This document shows positions 35,701 through 45,500 of a stretch of 64,000 nucleotides of DNA, one piece after another. Made by a program: the position numbers and the translations under genes. Position 1 is the first letter of the stretch; the number at the start of each line of letters is the position of its first letter. Source of the stretch: an uncultured Bacteroidales bacterium (GTDB lineage: Bacteria; Bacteroidota; Bacteroidia; Bacteroidales; Paludibacteraceae); contig CACZVM010000007.1 in assembly GCA_902784585.1 (NCBI GenBank), forward strand, positions 1 through 64,000, written 5' to 3'. Below the pieces are notes generated by a model that saw only the letters and a list, made by a program, of their open reading frames with translations, did no database searches and was not told where the DNA came from.

Positions 35701-38700
35701 ACGGCAAGGTCTTGAACTGGAGGCTGATAGCATCACTATTACCATCCTCACCACCACAAGCTTTGCGAACGAAGAACTTATAGAAAGTCTTCTCCGTGAG
35801 GCCGGTGAGTTGGATAGAGTTCTCCATATTCGGTACCTCAATGTAGTCGGAATCTGCCGGAACAGCAAAAGCACCTACTGAATCAGCAGCAACGAGTGCG
35901 TATTCGAACGACACACCCTCTACCTCATCCCAGTTGAACGTTACGCTCTCTGCGGTTAGGTCTGCATAAAGCAGGTTGGTTGGTTTCGGGCAAAGGATAC
36001 GCGCAATCTTGATGTTATCTACTGCAGCGGGAGGATTCTTTCCGCTGGTATACGTGTAGTTTCTCCATGCGAATACCATTTGATAGTAACCTACTTCCTC
36101 GATTGCCAGCTCAATGAGTTTGTGATTCCAAGCCGCACTATCCAGATTGAGTTTGCTACCGCCATCAAGTGCTACCCAACCGTCGGGTAACGTAGTAGTA
36201 CCAAATCCACTCAGAACCGTAGTAGCAGCTTCGAGCTCTACATCTGCAGGAATCAAAGCTACACGGAGGTAATCATTGGTACTGTAACCCCAGCATTTCC
36301 AATCATACTGGAAGGAATACATACCCGTTTGGTCGAAGTAGAAGGTCTTGGTAGCATATACCATAGCAGCCATACCTGTACCCTTCGAGTAAGCATAGGT
36401 ACCAAAGTTGTCATTGGAGATATAGAGTGCCTTAGAACCGTCAGCAGTTGCGCCATCACTCCAAACCCAGTGGTTCTCGAGGTCACCGTTGATCAGCATC
36501 CATCCGTTGCCGGCCTCAAAGTTGTGGTCGTACGGCAGGTTGGTCGGAGTCTGGATAGTAGCGAACTCTTTGACGAGCGTCTCGCTGTATTCGTTCTCAC
36601 CACAAACGCGACGAACGAAGAACAGATAATGGGTAGTCTCGGTAAGTTCGGTCATGGCGAAGGTAGTCTCGGTAGTAGTACCCATGAAGAGGGTGTCTGC
36701 CGGGACAAACTCACCAGCCGGTTTAACTACGTAGCCATACTGCCACGTACCATCCTCGTCAGCCTCCCATACTGCAGTTGCAGTTGTGCCTTGGATACCG
36801 GTGACATTCAGACTGGTTGCCTTTGCGCAAGCAGGGATGTCATCGATCTTCACATTGGCAATGTGGAGGTTGTTGCTTGCATCGGTTGCAACCGTCGATT
36901 CGCCATAGAAAGCGAGTTGGATACTATTGGCAGCATATGCGCTCATGTCAATCTTAGCCAACTGACCTTCGGTATTGATCTGATCCAACGAGAATCCTTC
37001 ACCACTATTGGTCCATTGAGCCAAAATAGTCCAAGAAGCACCACCGTTGGTAGTAACGAATACGTAGAACTTCTGCGAATTCTGCTTACCAGCTTCAACA
37101 GCCTGCTTATTACCCTCAGCCTTGGTAAATGCCAAGTCGAAAGTAAGCTGTTGATCCGCTTCCATCTCAATCGTCGGACCTACAATCCAGTATTTGGAAG
37201 TAGAGTCTTTGAGGTTGAGCACGAGGTGATGATCAGCAGAAGTGAAAATACTGTTGACAGCAGCCACATTCCAACCATTCTTAGTCGGCTCAAGGGCTGC
37301 ACCCTCGTTGATCACATCGCTAAGGAGTGCTTCATAACGCACCCACTCGCTAACCATTGTAGCCGTGTCAAAACTCTGAACAAACGGAACGCCCGAAGCT
37401 GTCTTGAAGGAGATTGCCTTGCAGAACTTGCTGGTGCCATCCTCTGCATCCGAGCACTTACCAGCCACGCGTACGTTGTACTCCGTAAAATCGAGGAGAC
37501 CGGTCAGCGTGTAAGGTTTCTCGGTAATGTTGAGCGTGGTATAGTTCTCGTCCGAAGCCTTCTTGTACTCGAGAATCCAAGCGGTTTCACCGCTCTTTGC
37601 ATTCCAGTCGAGTTTAGCCGAAGTCTTAGTAGTAAAACCAGGAACGAGCGTCAAACTATCCGGTGTCATACACGACGGTGCATTGTCGATAAGCACATGA
37701 CCCACGTGGATATCATTATCACCACCGGAAACGGTAGATTCACCGTAGAAGGCGATTTGGATCTCCTGACCGGCATATGCGCTCAGGTCAATCTCTACTT
37801 CTTCGCCAGCAACCGGAATCTCGTTGTACACATAGGACGAACCCTGGTTGTCCCATTGCTGGAGGATAGACCATGTCTGGCAGCTGTCCGTAGAAATGAG
37901 TACCACCAACTTGTCGTCTTGCTGTGAGGTAGGATTCTCAATCGGATCCTCGTTGTTGTAATCCGTTAAAGCCACCTGATAGGTAAGCACATAATTGCCA
38001 CCTTCCGGCAGCGGAATCATCGGACTGATAATCCAATGCTTGCAAGAGGTACCATAGAGGTTCATGTAAGCGTGCGGACCACCGAGAATATTCGGTTGAC
38101 CGCCGCGTGCGCCGAAGTACCATGAACCACCTGATGTAAGCGGAGTGGTGCCTGCCATCACTTGATCCAGCAGACCTGTTGCTTTGGTCCAGTCGCCTTG
38201 CGTGGCAAGAGCATCTGCATACGGAATACCGATCAGCGTCTTGAACGAAGCGCTCTTGTAGCCACTGGTGTTTTCGCCACACACACTCTGTACGCGAACT
38301 TGGTAGGAAGTGTAAGGAGTGAGGTTTGCCAAAGGAATAGCAGTCAAAGTGGTGTTCTTTACCAGGAACGTCCAATCTTCATAACTACCGCCCTTGATCT
38401 CGACGTTGTAGGTACCACTACCACCAGCCACGTTCAGCGTAGCACTGTTGGCAGTCACATCCGTGATGTCGACTGTCTCAGGCTTGTCGCAGACAACGAC
38501 CGGGCCACCACCAGGAGTGTACTCAAAGGTACATTTCGGGAGATAAGCCACTACGCTACCAGCTGCAGAGCTACTGTTACGATAGCGACTTGCGCCGGCC
38601 AAAGATACGCAGTAGAACGATGCGCTCTTGTAGTTGCCTGCGGTCGTAACCAGCCAGTCGAACACAAGATTGCCACCATTGTAGGTGTACCCGTCTTCGA

Positions 38701-39091
38701 AGACAACTGTCAATGTTGTGCCTGTGGCATCCATTGCACCGGAGTAAACCGCAGTCAGGTCTGTGTCGATGAATCCTCCGGACAATGATGTCTCTTCGGT
38801 CTCACCGATGCTAACCTGGAACGTACCGGTCCATGCAGCCGCAGCAGGAGAAGACAGATAGAATGTCATCTGCGAGATGGTACCGCCATTCATAGCAGTC
38901 AACGAATCTGCCGGATAGATACACTGTGAACGTGCACCCTGGGTATCCGCATACAGACCGTATGTCGGGACATTACTACTCGTAGACGTACCATCAGCCA
39001 CAGTTAATTCACTCTGTGCCTTTACCTGCAAACTTACACAACATAGCATTACCATCATGAGGCATGCTAGTTTTTGAGTAAATTTTCTCAT
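29702..39091 (-). CDS. Giant secreted modular surface protein (3,129 residues)
   Basis: A signal peptide ending KAQ is followed by a repeating architecture. A module of about 165 residues with an NDGT-like opening occurs three times, starting near residues 27, 1908 and 2634 (ADGTSTSSNVPTYGLY, NDGTTTGSYVPFYGYY, NDGTATNGYVPV). About eight choice-of-anchor-J/MAM-like beta domains start near 285, 566, 854, 1136, 1387, 1649, 2261 and 2904. About twelve fibronectin III domains sit between them (for example ATITWTPGLNETNWFVQYKK). Such beta-sandwich strings occur in adhesins and glycan- or matrix-binding proteins. The last 30 residues (K-F-I-R-N-N ... I-L-I-N-G ... G-Q-K-V) match the tail of the amylase. 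No catalytic motif was seen. It appears monocistronic. Confidence 0.85.
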   Translation of the reverse strand: MRKFTQKLACLMMVMLCCVSLQVKAQSELTVADGTSTSSNVPTYGLYADTQGARSQCIYPADSLTAMNGGTISQMTFYLSSPAAAAWTGTFQVSIGETEETSLSGGFIDTDLTAVYSGAMDATGTTLTVVFEDGYTYNGGNLVFDWLVTTAGNYKSASFYCVSLAGASRYRNSSSAAGSVVAYLPKCTFEYTPGGGPVVVCDKPETVDITDVTANSATLNVAGGSGTYNVEIKGGSYEDWTFLVKNTTLTAIPLANLTPYTSYQVRVQSVCGENTSGYKSASFKTLIGIPYADALATQGDWTKATGLLDQVMAGTTPLTSGGSWYFGARGGQPNILGGPHAYMNLYGTSCKHWIISPMIPLPEGGNYVLTYQVALTDYNNEDPIENPTSQQDDKLVVLISTDSCQTWSILQQWDNQGSSYVYNEIPVAGEEVEIDLSAYAGQEIQIAFYGESTVSGGDNDIHVGHVLIDNAPSCMTPDSLTLVPGFTTKTSAKLDWNAKSGETAWILEYKKASDENYTTLNITEKPYTLTGLLDFTEYNVRVAGKCSDAEDGTSKFCKAISFKTASGVPFVQSFDTATMVSEWVRYEALLSDVINEGAALEPTKNGWNVAAVNSIFTSADHHLVLNLKDSTSKYWIVGPTIEMEADQQLTFDLAFTKAEGNKQAVEAGKQNSQKFYVFVTTNGGASWTILAQWTNSGEGFSLDQINTEGQLAKIDMSAYAANSIQLAFYGESTVATDASNNLHIANVKIDDIPACAKATSLNVTGIQGTTATAVWEADEDGTWQYGYVVKPAGEFVPADTLFMGTTTETTFAMTELTETTHYLFFVRRVCGENEYSETLVKEFATIQTPTNLPYDHNFEAGNGWMLINGDLENHWVWSDGATADGSKALYISNDNFGTYAYSKGTGMAAMVYATKTFYFDQTGMYSFQYDWKCWGYSTNDYLRVALIPADVELEAATTVLSGFGTTTLPDGWVALDGGSKLNLDSAAWNHKLIELAIEEVGYYQMVFAWRNYTYTSGKNPPAAVDNIKIARILCPKPTNLLYADLTAESVTFNWDEVEGVSFEYALVAADSVGAFAVPADSDYIEVPNMENSIQLTGLTEKTFYKFFVRKACGGEDGNSDAISLQFKTLPLPLAMPWSENFNGLASGIPEYWDNSEGTTTSATYKWNRYVSNGDTCLRFNSYSNSNGNTNVLATPRINLSENAVLSFRWKNPTGGAGEVLISEDGGENRIPLKTDLAGISAWSTYEINLSDYTGQIVTIYFKGTSNYGSGDAYLYLDDVEVKALPSCMKPTDLAVIDSLTTTTSATITWTPGLNETNWFVQYKKTADSVWTLVPDSVLSDTLVLAGLEAANIYDVRVAAWCNTADSTAISEYTAPITIATLCEPYSIATKGDFIEGFEDYEGTTYAAAGVVPVCWDAAIANGATVYPHILDKTKSTSYAYVHEGTNALTFHGKGDCLAALPELADSLKFLQIGFWMQTESATNGTLYLGYIDTAAYYHDLVAYERSNGAMSYRETKLDTIPDEAYRLVFRWNYSGQYTCCIDDIKISYIPDCQKPENVEAVDSLATASSVLLKWEAQGSETAWAVQYKEATDSVWTTIAADNDSAFVIDGLKAATYYDVQVAALCGATDTSEYSIPITIHTGCALVSEFPYSENFDIMEGKTTGKNLPLCWSQINTGTNTSYNSYPMVYKGATYANSGLNSLKFYAYYSSTAGAVTDQYAVLPEMEGISALRMRFNARKYSASYNATFTVGVMSDPADASTYVALDTITPSAATYEPFRVLFNAYEGGAKYIAIKMDAPTSSYKGVHIDDIVIDSIPNCLEPDSLTAVLTKGQGSIATLKWAAGAASAWEVQYGMDPKFADAITANVTEPTLSLTGLISDSTYYARVKAICSETEESEWSNVISFTPMNAIIINDGTTTGSYVPFYGYYADMGTNSQFIIPEKEIATIQWDSITKLTFFSSTTTATWEGAQFDVYVAETNDTVLSAMVAWTDMQKVVNSKHLELANKQMEVTLDKPFQYQGGNLLIGFKQTVTGTDVSCSWYGKSGVSGNSMYQYSSNAASKSNFNPKVKIDHVHGEMPTCFVVKNIAVSDITSSSAVLNWTKGTEDQHAWQVVYSADPAFDLANVTAEDIHDVTALPYAIAELATDTLYHVYVRANCSEGENEDYSMWSELFTFHTASLCQTPSDLQADSITPTSLLISWNTYGQTGFNLTYSDGANADTIYNVSSPYLLEGLTTNTSYSVKVQAACSDAWSQQQIFKTAYGVPFEEKFGTALPTDWSQYAGLLSNVLNGTARTSASLWYFGTNNGVFDNHARINIYGTARYHWLETPSVFVDGDVQLTFDLALTAFSGTLGAPATTGTDDKFVVLVSTDNAATWTILRQWDNDSSEYVYNNIACSATGEQVAISLAAYNGQSIKVAFYGESTVTNADNNLHIDNVLIDLVPSCIKPTGLNISEIKAHTAKVAWTAEGQDAWQIAYDTIATSRPDTLANILDVTDNPYVLANLLPEHTYYVYVRANCGEQDGFSKWTDAKSFTTTVACPAPTGLAAVLTPGNGNVATLNWVAGGDEQAWVVEYSENANMSDSIVALVSDSATLDLTGLTAETTYYARVKADCGELDGKSLYSAVISFKPTAAYQITVNDGTATNGYVPVNGSNVDYASQRSQFIIPETALEELEWDSIKSLTFYGKYTSTTRTSWGDALFEVYVAEAPEATLAAEADWDAMTQVMTAASLSIVDEKMVVTFDQPFQYEGGNLMIGIKQTVAGTWAGCNWYGVTTTGASMGGYGTGTSFAQRNFLPKMTIEYAPGVGPACPNPKHLAVSDETYDGATFTWKAVAGASWEYAVVQANMELLPDYIAVPADANSIVVTGLAESTDYIFYLRRACGEDGNSEAVSIEFSTLEFAQVVSFEYSDEFESAAGWKFINGDQTNAWMIGSAAAEESNALYISNNGAAYAYDDEATSVSYATKLFDFTVDGTFTISYDYKCVGEYNEEDGALDYMRVALIPADVELTAGVLAAGLTSTTLPAEWIALDGAQALVSQAAWTLKSAVTPTIAAGLHRLVFVWTNDDADSDGAPAAIDNLLIKHLDYPTDFENADSNIGSKAVKFIRNNQVYILINGVVYNITGQKVEVK

Positions 39092-39169
39092 ACGTTTTTG
39101 AATTAGTTAAACAATAAAATAAACAAACTATAGATATACTATATTGTGCATACTATACAATTTGCGCAG

Positions 39170-39201
39170 CAAAATTATAAAAAGTTTTCGACATGAACAA
39201 A
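39170..39201 (-). promoter_or_regulatory. Promoter of the 3,129-residue protein gene
   Basis: On the minus strand the -7 box TAATTTTG (39177-39170) lies 20 nt after TTTTG (39202-39198). The leader is about 70 nt. Upstream, at 39221-39276, is an imperfect hairpin built from TTTTGTCA and TTGCAAA half-sites. Confidence 0.72.
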
Positions 39202-39303
39202 AATTTTGGCAAAAAATAACCATTTTGTCACAAAATTGCAAAGTAGAGTTTGCAAAATGACAAAACAACTGTATGGAGAGGGTGTGTGGCTCTCCTATTA
39301 ATC

Positions 39304-39375
39304 ACCTACTAATAACCTACTAATAACCTACTAATAACCTACTAATAACCTACTAATAACCTACTAATCACATAC
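39304..39375. repeat. CCTACTAATAA tandem array (11-nt unit, about 6 copies)
   Basis: The unit CCTACTAATAA repeats almost perfectly about six times, with degenerate copies at each end (CCTATTAATCA before it, CTACTAATCACATACTAAG after it). Confidence 0.95.
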
Positions 39376-39405
39376 TAAGGTCAGTACAGTTTTAGTAATT
39401 GTATT

Positions 39406-39506
<101 letters not shown>

Positions 39507-39512
39507 GCAATC

Positions 39513-39548
39513 AAAAAAAGCGTTCGCGGGGAAGCGAACGCCTTTTTG
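39513..39548 (-). terminator. Terminator of the 3,333-residue protein gene
   Basis: A perfect eight-base-pair stem (GCGTTCGC / GCGAACGC) around a six-base loop is followed on the minus strand by TTTTTTTG. Plus-strand T-runs make it potentially bidirectional. Confidence 0.9.
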
Positions 39549-39565
39549 ATGAAAGCGGGAGCGGA

Positions 39566-42500
39566 TTATCGACGCGGATCAGCCACTCGTTGGCCGGCAG
39601 CGTTGTACCACTCATCGCCCAGGATGATGTACATCCGGTCGCGATAGATAAACTTCTGTGCGCCGCGTCCCTCGGCATCAATCTGCTCAACACCCTCCGG
39701 ATAATGGATGGTGAGGGTATGAACGAGCAGATTAAGACATGCGTCACCTACGATACGTACGGTATCTACATACACGCCTGCAGGAGTGCCGACCGGATAG
39801 AAGATCGGGGCTTGTCCCTCGGCATAGATATAGAGCGGGTTCGTGTAAGTGAACGGCAGGTCTTGGGTAGAGATAGTGGTGGCATCGTAATCGTAAACAG
39901 TAGATCCCGCATTGTAGGATACGATGAGCGTCATGACACTATCGCAACCCAGCGACGATACCAAGGTATCGCGGAAGATACCGGCACGATTGTAGATATG
40001 ACCATTCCACGTGTAGGTCTCGCCACGGCAGATAGCTACCTCCTCATCCGGCGCATATTGGGTCGGGATGACGTACAGATCGAGCGTAACGGTACTATCA
40101 CAGCCATGCTCAACTGACTGGAGCTTACGATGGTAGATACCAGTCTGCGTCTTCGGACGGAAGTCGAACTGCGCATATGTCTCACCCTCGCAGATTGTAT
40201 CACTGATAAAGGTCTCTTGCGCCGGGAAGATCTCAATCTCCAGCTGGAAGACGCTATCGCGTTTGCCAGCTCGCGCTTGCTCATCCGTTGCATAGAAGCA
40301 GGTAGGATAAGCGTGGATACCCGGGTTGGTATCATCACCGGAGATATGGATGTCGCCCACATTGATATCCTCGTACTGGCAACCGGAAGCATAATCACGG
40401 GTCTTATCGAAATAGCCCAAGCGGACATTATCGACATGGACTACCATACCTGTGTTGGAGGTAGTACGTGCTTCGCGATAGAGACCAATACGTACGTTCT
40501 TACCGGCATACGGCGCGAGGCTATAGCGGACCTTCTGTCCGGTGGACGAGATGTCACGCAGCTGCTGACCGGCCGGGTTGGTGTTCTGCCATTTAGCAAG
40601 GATATTCTCGCTCTTCCAAGTCTGACCGCCATCGTCGGAGATGATGATCATGAAATAGTAGTCGTCCTTGACATCATTATCCGTAATCGGGTTGCTGGTA
40701 GCCAGATGCGCCGTGTTGCAAGCCGTGAGCGCCAGATCCATCGAGAAATGAACGCTGTCGTCCTCGGGCAAGTAGAAATTAGGCGTGATCATCCAATGGT
40801 AGTCCGCATTGTAGCCGATAGCAGCATAATGCGGTCCAGGCAGACCGATATTGTCGGTCTTACGTGTGAAGCTCCAGTTGTCGACGCCACGTGGGATGGT
40901 ACCCGTAGTATCCACCACATTGTCGGCGTGTGCCTTGCTGAACGTCCACTCGTTGGCGCTGACCGTAGTAGTGAACTCCTCGAGGAAATACGGGCTACGC
41001 GAGGTCCTGAAGGTAGCCTTTTGAGAGAAGCTACTCTCGCCCCAGCGCTCACCGCAGATTGCCTGTACGCGCCATACATATGTAGTCAGCGGTTGCAGAC
41101 CCTTAACAGTACAAGTGCTGGTAGCAACCTCGGCATTGAAGATCATCTCATCCTCCTTGGAGAAGAACGGATCAGTAGAAACCTGAACGAGATACGTACC
41201 GGCCGAGTCAATACCATTCCAGCTGAGGACAGCGTGGTAGGTACCTATCTGCAGTTCGGTCAGATCCGTGGGATCCTTACACTCCTGACGATGTTCGAAA
41301 GAGATATTATCAATCCACACATAATCACCTGTCTTCTGAGTCTTACCACCCTTCTCGGCAAACGAGGTCATGAGGGCGATATAGGGTCCGGTAGCACCTG
41401 CCAACTCGACCTTCATCTGCTGGAAGAGGTAGTCGTTGGCAGCAGTGGCCTCATCCGCCACGGAGAGCGTACCATCGTAGGTGACCGTATCAATGGGCAC
41501 AAAGGTAGCCGCATTGGCAGGATCGGTCATTGTACCGACGATGATAGACTTAGAATACGAAGAACCCGTGTAGGCCATGATGACAGAATCCGTCGATGCC
41601 GACACATAAGCCGGACGCATCCAGAACATCACCTGCAAGGTATCGTAGGCAGCCACATCCATAGCCGGCATTACGATATAGGGCTGATAGGTAGCGCGAG
41701 CGCTAGTAGCAGCACGCATCATCACCGCATTATTACCCGCATAGCTATAGGTATAATCTTTGGTGTTTGCCTGGTTGAACGGATCGTATGTAGCATTGGT
41801 CCAAACACCTTGTGCGGCATCGCTATAGGTCCAGCAAAGTGTCTGCGTATAGTTCTTCTGTCCCTCGATAGTCATCCATCCCTCGGCAGGCTCGAATCCG
41901 CAGGTATAAGCCGGCGTGATTGCGACGCACTCGGTATTGAAGCTGATCGGCTTGGTAGCAGGCGACTGAGCGTCCTCACGCGTCTGGAAGACATACCACT
42001 CGTAACGCATAGAGGGGTTCAGACCAGTCAGTTGGCATGATGTGCCGGTGACCGAAGTACGCGACACCTCTTGGCCTGAGCCATCGAGGAGTACAACCAC
42101 CGTTGTGAGTTCGGGATGATGCGTATTCCAAGCCAAAGTAGCAGATGTAGCGGTGACATCCACCGTACGGGGACTGGTGGGTGCAAACAGCGTGTTGCCC
42201 ACCGGTTTGACAGCCAGATCGTCGACGAAGAACAGACCCGGAGTCGGCTGGAAGAGCACGATATACTTGCCCTGAGCAAACTCCAACGGCATCTGCTTCA
42301 ACTCCCAATAGCGGAGTCCAGCAGGATCGTCGTTGACATTGTCATTCACCGTCAAGTCAGTCTGCGTATAGGTCAGCGTATCCAACACATGCAAGGTGGA
42401 GAAGTCACTCGGATCGGTGAGCGTACCTACCACAATCGACTGGCTGTAAGCATCGCCCAGGAAGGTAGCATCCACTATCTTACCGCGGTTGGCGGCCGTA

Positions 42501-45500
42501 ACATGGGTCTGGTCGTAATTAGCAAAGCAACGTCCATAGAACTCGAGCATCATAGTATCGAGTCGGCAGTTGAGTTCCGGAAGGACGATATAGGAATTGT
42601 AGTTGGCCTCGGAGGTGCTGATACGGAGCGACTGGCTGTCGTTGCGTCCTACTTCGTAATGTCTGGATGCATTGTAGGCAGTCATCGGACCATAATACTC
42701 GTAACCCTTGCGCTGGATGAGCCACTGATAGCCGTTGACGGGCTCATCATAAGTGAGGCCCACCTGGAAGCACGAAGGCTTGAAATAGAGCGAGTCGGAT
42801 GCATCGCCTGCGAGGACGTCATTAGCATCCCACTCGTAACGATTGTTGAAATTCCATACAAAATCAGTACCACTCTGATTCGGTTCCATCGGCATACACA
42901 ACGTACGGAAGGCCATCTTATCGGTCGTAATGAAGTTCTTTACTCCGGCCGGCAGCGAAGCTGCAGACAAATAGGCGATATAATCCGTTTGCGGATCCAG
43001 ATTCTCGACCAGCTGCTCGGTTACTCCGCTCAGATTAGCATAGGAAGCCACCAGCGTACCTGTCTTGGTCTTGATATCCAAATTCCAGGGCCCGCCTATA
43101 TTCTCCCACTCAACGAGAGCACGGGTTCCTTCGGCCACCACCTTCTTGAGTGCCACGAAGCTATATCCCTTGGGCTCACCCATGATCACAGAGTCGATAC
43201 AGAGATACGTGCTGTCAGACGGCTGTTTCGGCATATGGAGCACCACTTGCTTGGTGGCCATTGTAGCCGAATCAAGGTCGAGCGTATAGAAGCTATAGAG
43301 ATAGTTCTTCTTAGAGGTAGCACGCGTATTCGGATCGAGTGCGTCAAGACGGAGAGATGCCATAGGCTTGTAAGTATCGAAGCTCTTATCCTTGTCGATC
43401 GTACCAATCTCCAACACAGCGTCAGTAGATGCCTGCGGGAGTTGCGAGGTGACATCCAAATAACCCGGACGCACCTTAAACTCGAACGAACGAGCTTGCG
43501 GAGCACTCACGGCAGGGAAGATAACATATCCGCCGAAGTAATCACCGCGCGCATGCATCATGAGAGCACCTTCGCCCTTAAGTGCATACGCATAGTCGTC
43601 GTCCACGGTGCGGCAATGGGGATAATAGATAAAGGCCTGCGTAGTAGCACCCAGCGAATCGCGATCGGCAACCAAGGCCGGATGGATATAATAGGTACCG
43701 CTGGAGGAATACTTGCTATTGACATGCAGTTCGGAACGCTCGAATCCGAAAGTATAGGAATCTACATAATAGAACTTAGTACTGAAATTCAACGGATTGC
43801 GCGACCAGGTACTCTTTTCTTCTTTGCCACAGATCGTACGAGCAAAGACATAGTAGGACGTCGCATCCTGCAGACCGGTGAGAATGACATGCGTCGAATC
43901 CTGGATGATATTGGGCAAGGTCTCGAGGTATTGCGCCAAGTTACCAATATTATTGTATTCCGACTCACGAATAACCGCAATCTCCCAGAGACTATCTGTT
44001 GCCAGAATCGGGAGGAGCTTGAGTTCAGCACTATTAAACGACGTACCTATCAACTTCATACGCGGTGCCGTACAACTTGCCTCCAACTCAACTGACACAT
44101 TGTCCAGATAGATATCCGCAGACGAAGTAGTCCCCAGACCGGAGGTAAAAGCAATACGATCGTACGGGAGATCATATTCGCCAAGCAACATCTCGTAATG
44201 CGAGAAGTCGGTAGAAGCCGTCAGCGTGAACTGTGCCAATTGGAAGAAGGTAGAAAGATCCTCGGGATCAGCTATCACACCCACATTGAGCACCGGCGTA
44301 GCGGTAGTAGAGGTACTCCACGTACGTGCATCGAAGGAGAGCTTCAGATCCGACAAGTTGGCATCAATAGCGGGCACTACCATCCAGGAACGAGAAGTGG
44401 CAGAACTGGAGTAGAGGTCAACCGCCTTGGTATCCAGGTTCGATACATTCTCCACCCTCGGATAATCACTGCTGGCGCTAAGATTGCGGAACAACCAGCA
44501 ACCCACCTCTGATTTACCCAGAGGGTAGTCCTCGAAGCCGTCAAAGAACGGCACAGGCGAACCGCCCTCAGTAGGACAAAGCGTGCGGAAAGTTGCATAG
44601 GTAACAGAAATAGCCGTGCTGTCACCACCCTCGCATATACCTTGTGCATAGACATAGTAGTTAGAGGTAGGCTGCAGATTGGTAAGGAGCACATTGTCGG
44701 AATGCGTCACCATCGTGTCGAGCAAGTAGTGATAAACAGGCTTCTGTTCTTCCGTGAGCAACTTGTCCGCCACCAAGAGCCGATAGGTATCTTGATAGCC
44801 CTTCCAGCTGACAATAGCCGCTGATTCGCCTACACTATCTACCGTAAAGGATTGAACCGAACGGCAGCGCGGAATCAGATCGACAGAGATCTCTGATATA
44901 TAAGCATAGTTGGTCACACCAAAGTCAGAAAGGAACATGATGTTGCGTCCCAGATCGCCCATATAGTCACCCTCATAGTGCTCAAAGCCTACACTATACG
45001 GATCCCAACCTGTATGGCTGAGATTGAGCGTATCGATGGCCACAAAGGTATTTAGATCGGACGGGTCGGTTACAACACCCACAATAATCTGGCTATTGTA
45101 GGAAGAGGTGCTATAACCACGTCCCCAGAAATTAACCTGATACTTGCGGATAGAATCGACATTCAATTCCGGCATGATAGCATACGCGCCCACAGTGCTT
45201 GAAGACGACGAAACATTGTCGTAGAAATAGAGATAGTTGTTGCCATTATGCCTATACGAAGACGTATTGTTGACATATGGGATATAGGAAGAAGAAGCCG
45301 ATTGTGTCTTACTACCTACCGTCCAACACGGTTTCTCACCGCCTGTTCCAGTCTCGAAGCCCTCATCCTCGCTGAAGGTAATGGTTCCCATTTCCTCCGG
45401 AGCAAAGGCGTTACAAGGTGTAGTGAACGAGATGGTGTTCCATTGCGACATCGTAGCCGAGTCGCACAAAGCCGCTGTATAGACGTAGTACTTGGTTTGC

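Noticed and set aside
36329-37927. Plus-strand open frame of 532 codons
   Set aside because: It is the antisense shadow of the 3,129-residue protein gene.
42116-44095. Plus-strand open frame of 659 codons
   Set aside because: It is the antisense shadow of the 3,333-residue protein gene; the protein has no recognisable motif.
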